A stretch of 64,000 nt of DNA from Pontibacter anaerobius. Lineage in GTDB: Bacteria > Bacteroidota > Bacteroidia > Cytophagales > Hymenobacteraceae. Shown piece after piece: positions 62,735 through 64,000 of this stretch. A program made the translations under genes and the position numbers. The notes under the pieces are model-generated. The model saw nothing but the letters and a program-made list of their open reading frames with translations. It did no database searches and had not been told where the DNA came from. Position 1 is the first letter of the stretch, and every line of letters begins with the position of its first letter. The DNA lies in assembly GCF_026241195.1 (NCBI RefSeq), contig NZ_JAPFQO010000003.1, positions 124,001 through 188,000 of the forward strand, given 5' to 3'.

Positions 62735-62959
62735 ATGGTAAGAGTATTTGCAATGGCGCTGCTTCTGTTGGCAGGCAGCGTATTCTACAGCGCCCCGGCG
62801 GAGGCGGCTACAGCAGAGTGGCCAAAGCTGAAGGCCCTTTTCCAGAAGAAGGGGAAGAGCGGAAAAGCATTTAAGAAGAGTAAAAAGGCCAAGTATTACC
62901 ACGCCGCAGCCAAAAAACAGCGCAAGGCAAAATGGCAGCGCAATACTATGGTTCAGTAG
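62735..62959 (+). CDS. Small basic secreted protein
   Basis: 74 aa. Signal peptide MVRVFAMALLLLAGSVFYSA with cleavage near AEA-A; the mature chain is Lys-rich (FQKKGKSGKAFKKSKKAKYY). No domain known. The codon start is ATG at 62735; a TTATACTT motif precedes it. Confidence 0.6.
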   Translation: MVRVFAMALLLLAGSVFYSAPAEAATAEWPKLKALFQKKGKSGKAFKKSKKAKYYHAAAKKQRKAKWQRNTMVQ

Positions 62960-62997
62960 CGGCGTACCTTTGCCTGACCTGCACCGTATAAGCGCGT

Positions 62998-63495
62998 ATG
63001 GCAACACAAGACACGCACTACACCCGCACCCCGCGCTCCGAGAAGCTGAAGTGGGTAGACCACATCTCCTACCTGATGGACAACCAGTTCCGGTTTCCGG
63101 GCACAAACTTTCGTTTCGGTTTAGATCCTATCCTGGGTCTGCTGCCCTTCGCAGGCGACCTGGCCTCTTTTGGGGTTTCGGCCGTGCTTATACTTACCAT
63201 GGTGCGCCACGGGGCTAGCGGCAAACTGGTGGCCCTGATGATGCTGAACATCGGACTGGACGTGCTGATCGGCAGCATTCCTATACTTGGCAACATCTTC
63301 GACTTTGCTTTTAAAGCCAACGAGCGCAACGTGCGCCTGCTGCGCCGCCACTACGAAGAGGGCAAGTACGAGGGCAGCGGCAAAGGCATTATCGTAGGTG
63401 TGCTGATCGGGCTGGTGCTACTGCTGGTGTTCCTGGTGTGGGTGCTGTGGCAGGTTGCCGAGTGGCTATGGAGTGTGGTTAGCTCATACTTGTAA
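62998..63495 (+). CDS. DUF4112 domain membrane protein
   Basis: 165 aa. DUF4112 hallmark: LKWVDHISYLMDNQFRFPGT then RFGLDPILGLLPFAGDLASF and IGSIPILGNIFDFAFKANER. Two or three hydrophobic helices plus a C-terminal helix. Role unknown for the family. Its stop overlaps the convergent uvsE stop by 12 nt. Confidence 0.9.
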   Translation: MATQDTHYTRTPRSEKLKWVDHISYLMDNQFRFPGTNFRFGLDPILGLLPFAGDLASFGVSAVLILTMVRHGASGKLVALMMLNIGLDVLIGSIPILGNIFDFAFKANERNVRLLRRHYEEGKYEGSGKGIIVGVLIGLVLLLVFLVWVLWQVAEWLWSVVSSYL

Positions 63496-64000
63496 GCGGC
63501 CCAGGCTCTTTGCTACATCACGGGCTTTTAGGGCGCTTTCCTGCTTGTCCTTTATCTCCAGCATGATGTCCATGTCCAAACCCTCGGTTTCAGCCAGGAA
63601 ATCGTGGAAGAGCTGTTCTTCTATACTTTGCACATGCTTGCCGCGGCGCTCGTTGGGTGCCTGCGAGCTGTAGTCCATCATCAGGATGCCATCCCTGCCC
63701 GGTTGCCAGGTGGCGGCGGCCATCTCCACGGCCTCGCGCATGGGCTCGCGGTTGTTCACGCACTCGTGGTGCAGGTTATCAAAGATAACGGGCATGCCGG
63801 TTAGCTCGTGCAGCTGCAGGCAATCTTGTAACGTGTAAGTACGGTCGTCGTTCTCCACACAGAGGCGGGCCTTTACGGCATCGGGCAGCATAGTGTGGTA
63901 TACTTCGGCAAAGCGTTGTATGGCTGAGGGCTTATCGCCGTAGGCACCGCCACCGTGAATCTGCAGTTTGGCAGTCGTGTCCAGCCCCATCAAATCCAGT
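63484..64000 (-). CDS. uvsE: UV damage endonuclease UvsE/UVDE (5' partial)
   Basis: Open to the right edge, so the N-terminal half is missing. 170 or so codons visible. UVDE-family features: LQIHGGGAYGDKPSAIQRF, LCVENDDRTYTLQDCL, GMPVIFDNLHHECVNN (metal-site His pair and Asn), and WQPGRDGILMMDYSSQ with ERRGKH. It nicks DNA 5' of UV photoproducts for alternative excision repair. It is convergent with the DUF4112 gene and the stops overlap, so no terminator lies between. Confidence 0.92.
   Translation of the reverse strand, partial: LDLMGLDTTAKLQIHGGGAYGDKPSAIQRFAEVYHTMLPDAVKARLCVENDDRTYTLQDCLQLHELTGMPVIFDNLHHECVNNREPMREAVEMAAATWQPGRDGILMMDYSSQAPNERRGKHVQSIEEQLFHDFLAETEGLDMDIMLEIKDKQESALKARDVAKSLGRLQV

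Noticed and set aside
1..64000. CRISPR array, rRNA, tRNA, IS element with terminal repeats
   Set aside because: Searched by eye; repeats present are palindromes in intergenic gaps without regular spacers, and no transposase frame is intact.

Overview
This window is chromosomal DNA of a Bacteroidota bacterium. A SusC/SusD pair, lipoproteins with short lipoboxes, TAnnTTTG-type -7 promoter boxes and a clade-II-like nitrous oxide reductase cluster with a Sec/lipoprotein NosZ all point that way. The mix of genes suggests Cytophagales/Hymenobacteraceae (Pontibacter-like); that placement is inference. I saw no rRNA, tRNA or CRISPR array.

Layout. 1-7.5 kb: oxidative sugar metabolism (a 5'-truncated PQQ-type dehydrogenase/PKD/cytochrome c/CBM6-like fusion, a Tat-exported Gfo/Idh/MocA oxidoreductase, a HEAT-repeat protein with two DUF1080 domains). 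7.6-15.7 kb: an AraC regulator and a complete non-phosphorylating L-fucose pathway (FucP, mutarotase, two SDRs, lactonase, FAH-type hydrolase) whose dehydratase is UxaA-like. 15.7-17.1 kb: a graveyard with a broken hipBA pair that keeps two excellent operators, and a tyrosine-recombinase relic. 17.2-28.2 kb: GH20 hexosaminidase, SusD, SusC, then a gluconate-2-dehydrogenase-subunit-3/GMC oxidoreductase pair. 28.2-39.1 kb: xylAB, a class A beta-lactamase, a GH2 lipoprotein, galK, galT and an SLC5 sugar symporter.

39.1-61.5 kb is a nitrogen-oxide zone. It holds a frameshifted N-terminal remnant of a quinol-type nitric oxide reductase, a cytochrome c, nosZ, a NosB-like membrane protein, nosLDFY, an orphan cytochrome oxidase subunit I, proline dehydrogenase, a monothiol thioredoxin-like protein, a polytopic His-rich membrane protein, a frameshifted group III truncated haemoglobin, B12-dependent ribonucleotide reductase, and a six-gene NO-stress operon (DUF2249-RIC di-iron repair protein, haemerythrin, DUF1858/DUF2249 protein, NO-cluster membrane protein, DUF59 Fe-S assembly factor, NsrR-like Rrf2 regulator). 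Three intergenic regions in this zone share a dyad close to AATGAC-N4-GTCATT, positioned like a CRP/FNR-family site. This suggests one nitrogen-oxide regulon spanning nos, the thioredoxin/haemoglobin genes and the RIC operon.

61.8-64 kb: three small basic secreted proteins, a DUF4112 membrane protein and the 3' part of a UV-damage endonuclease.

Two sequence-scale signals overlay the genes. The heptamer TATACTT/AAGTATA recurs through much of the window, within and between genes, but is nearly absent from 1-2.7 kb and 7.6-16.7 kb. A family of C-rich palindromic repeats sits in intergenic gaps, including two nearly identical ~87-bp copies in inverted orientation around 53.3 and 58.0 kb.
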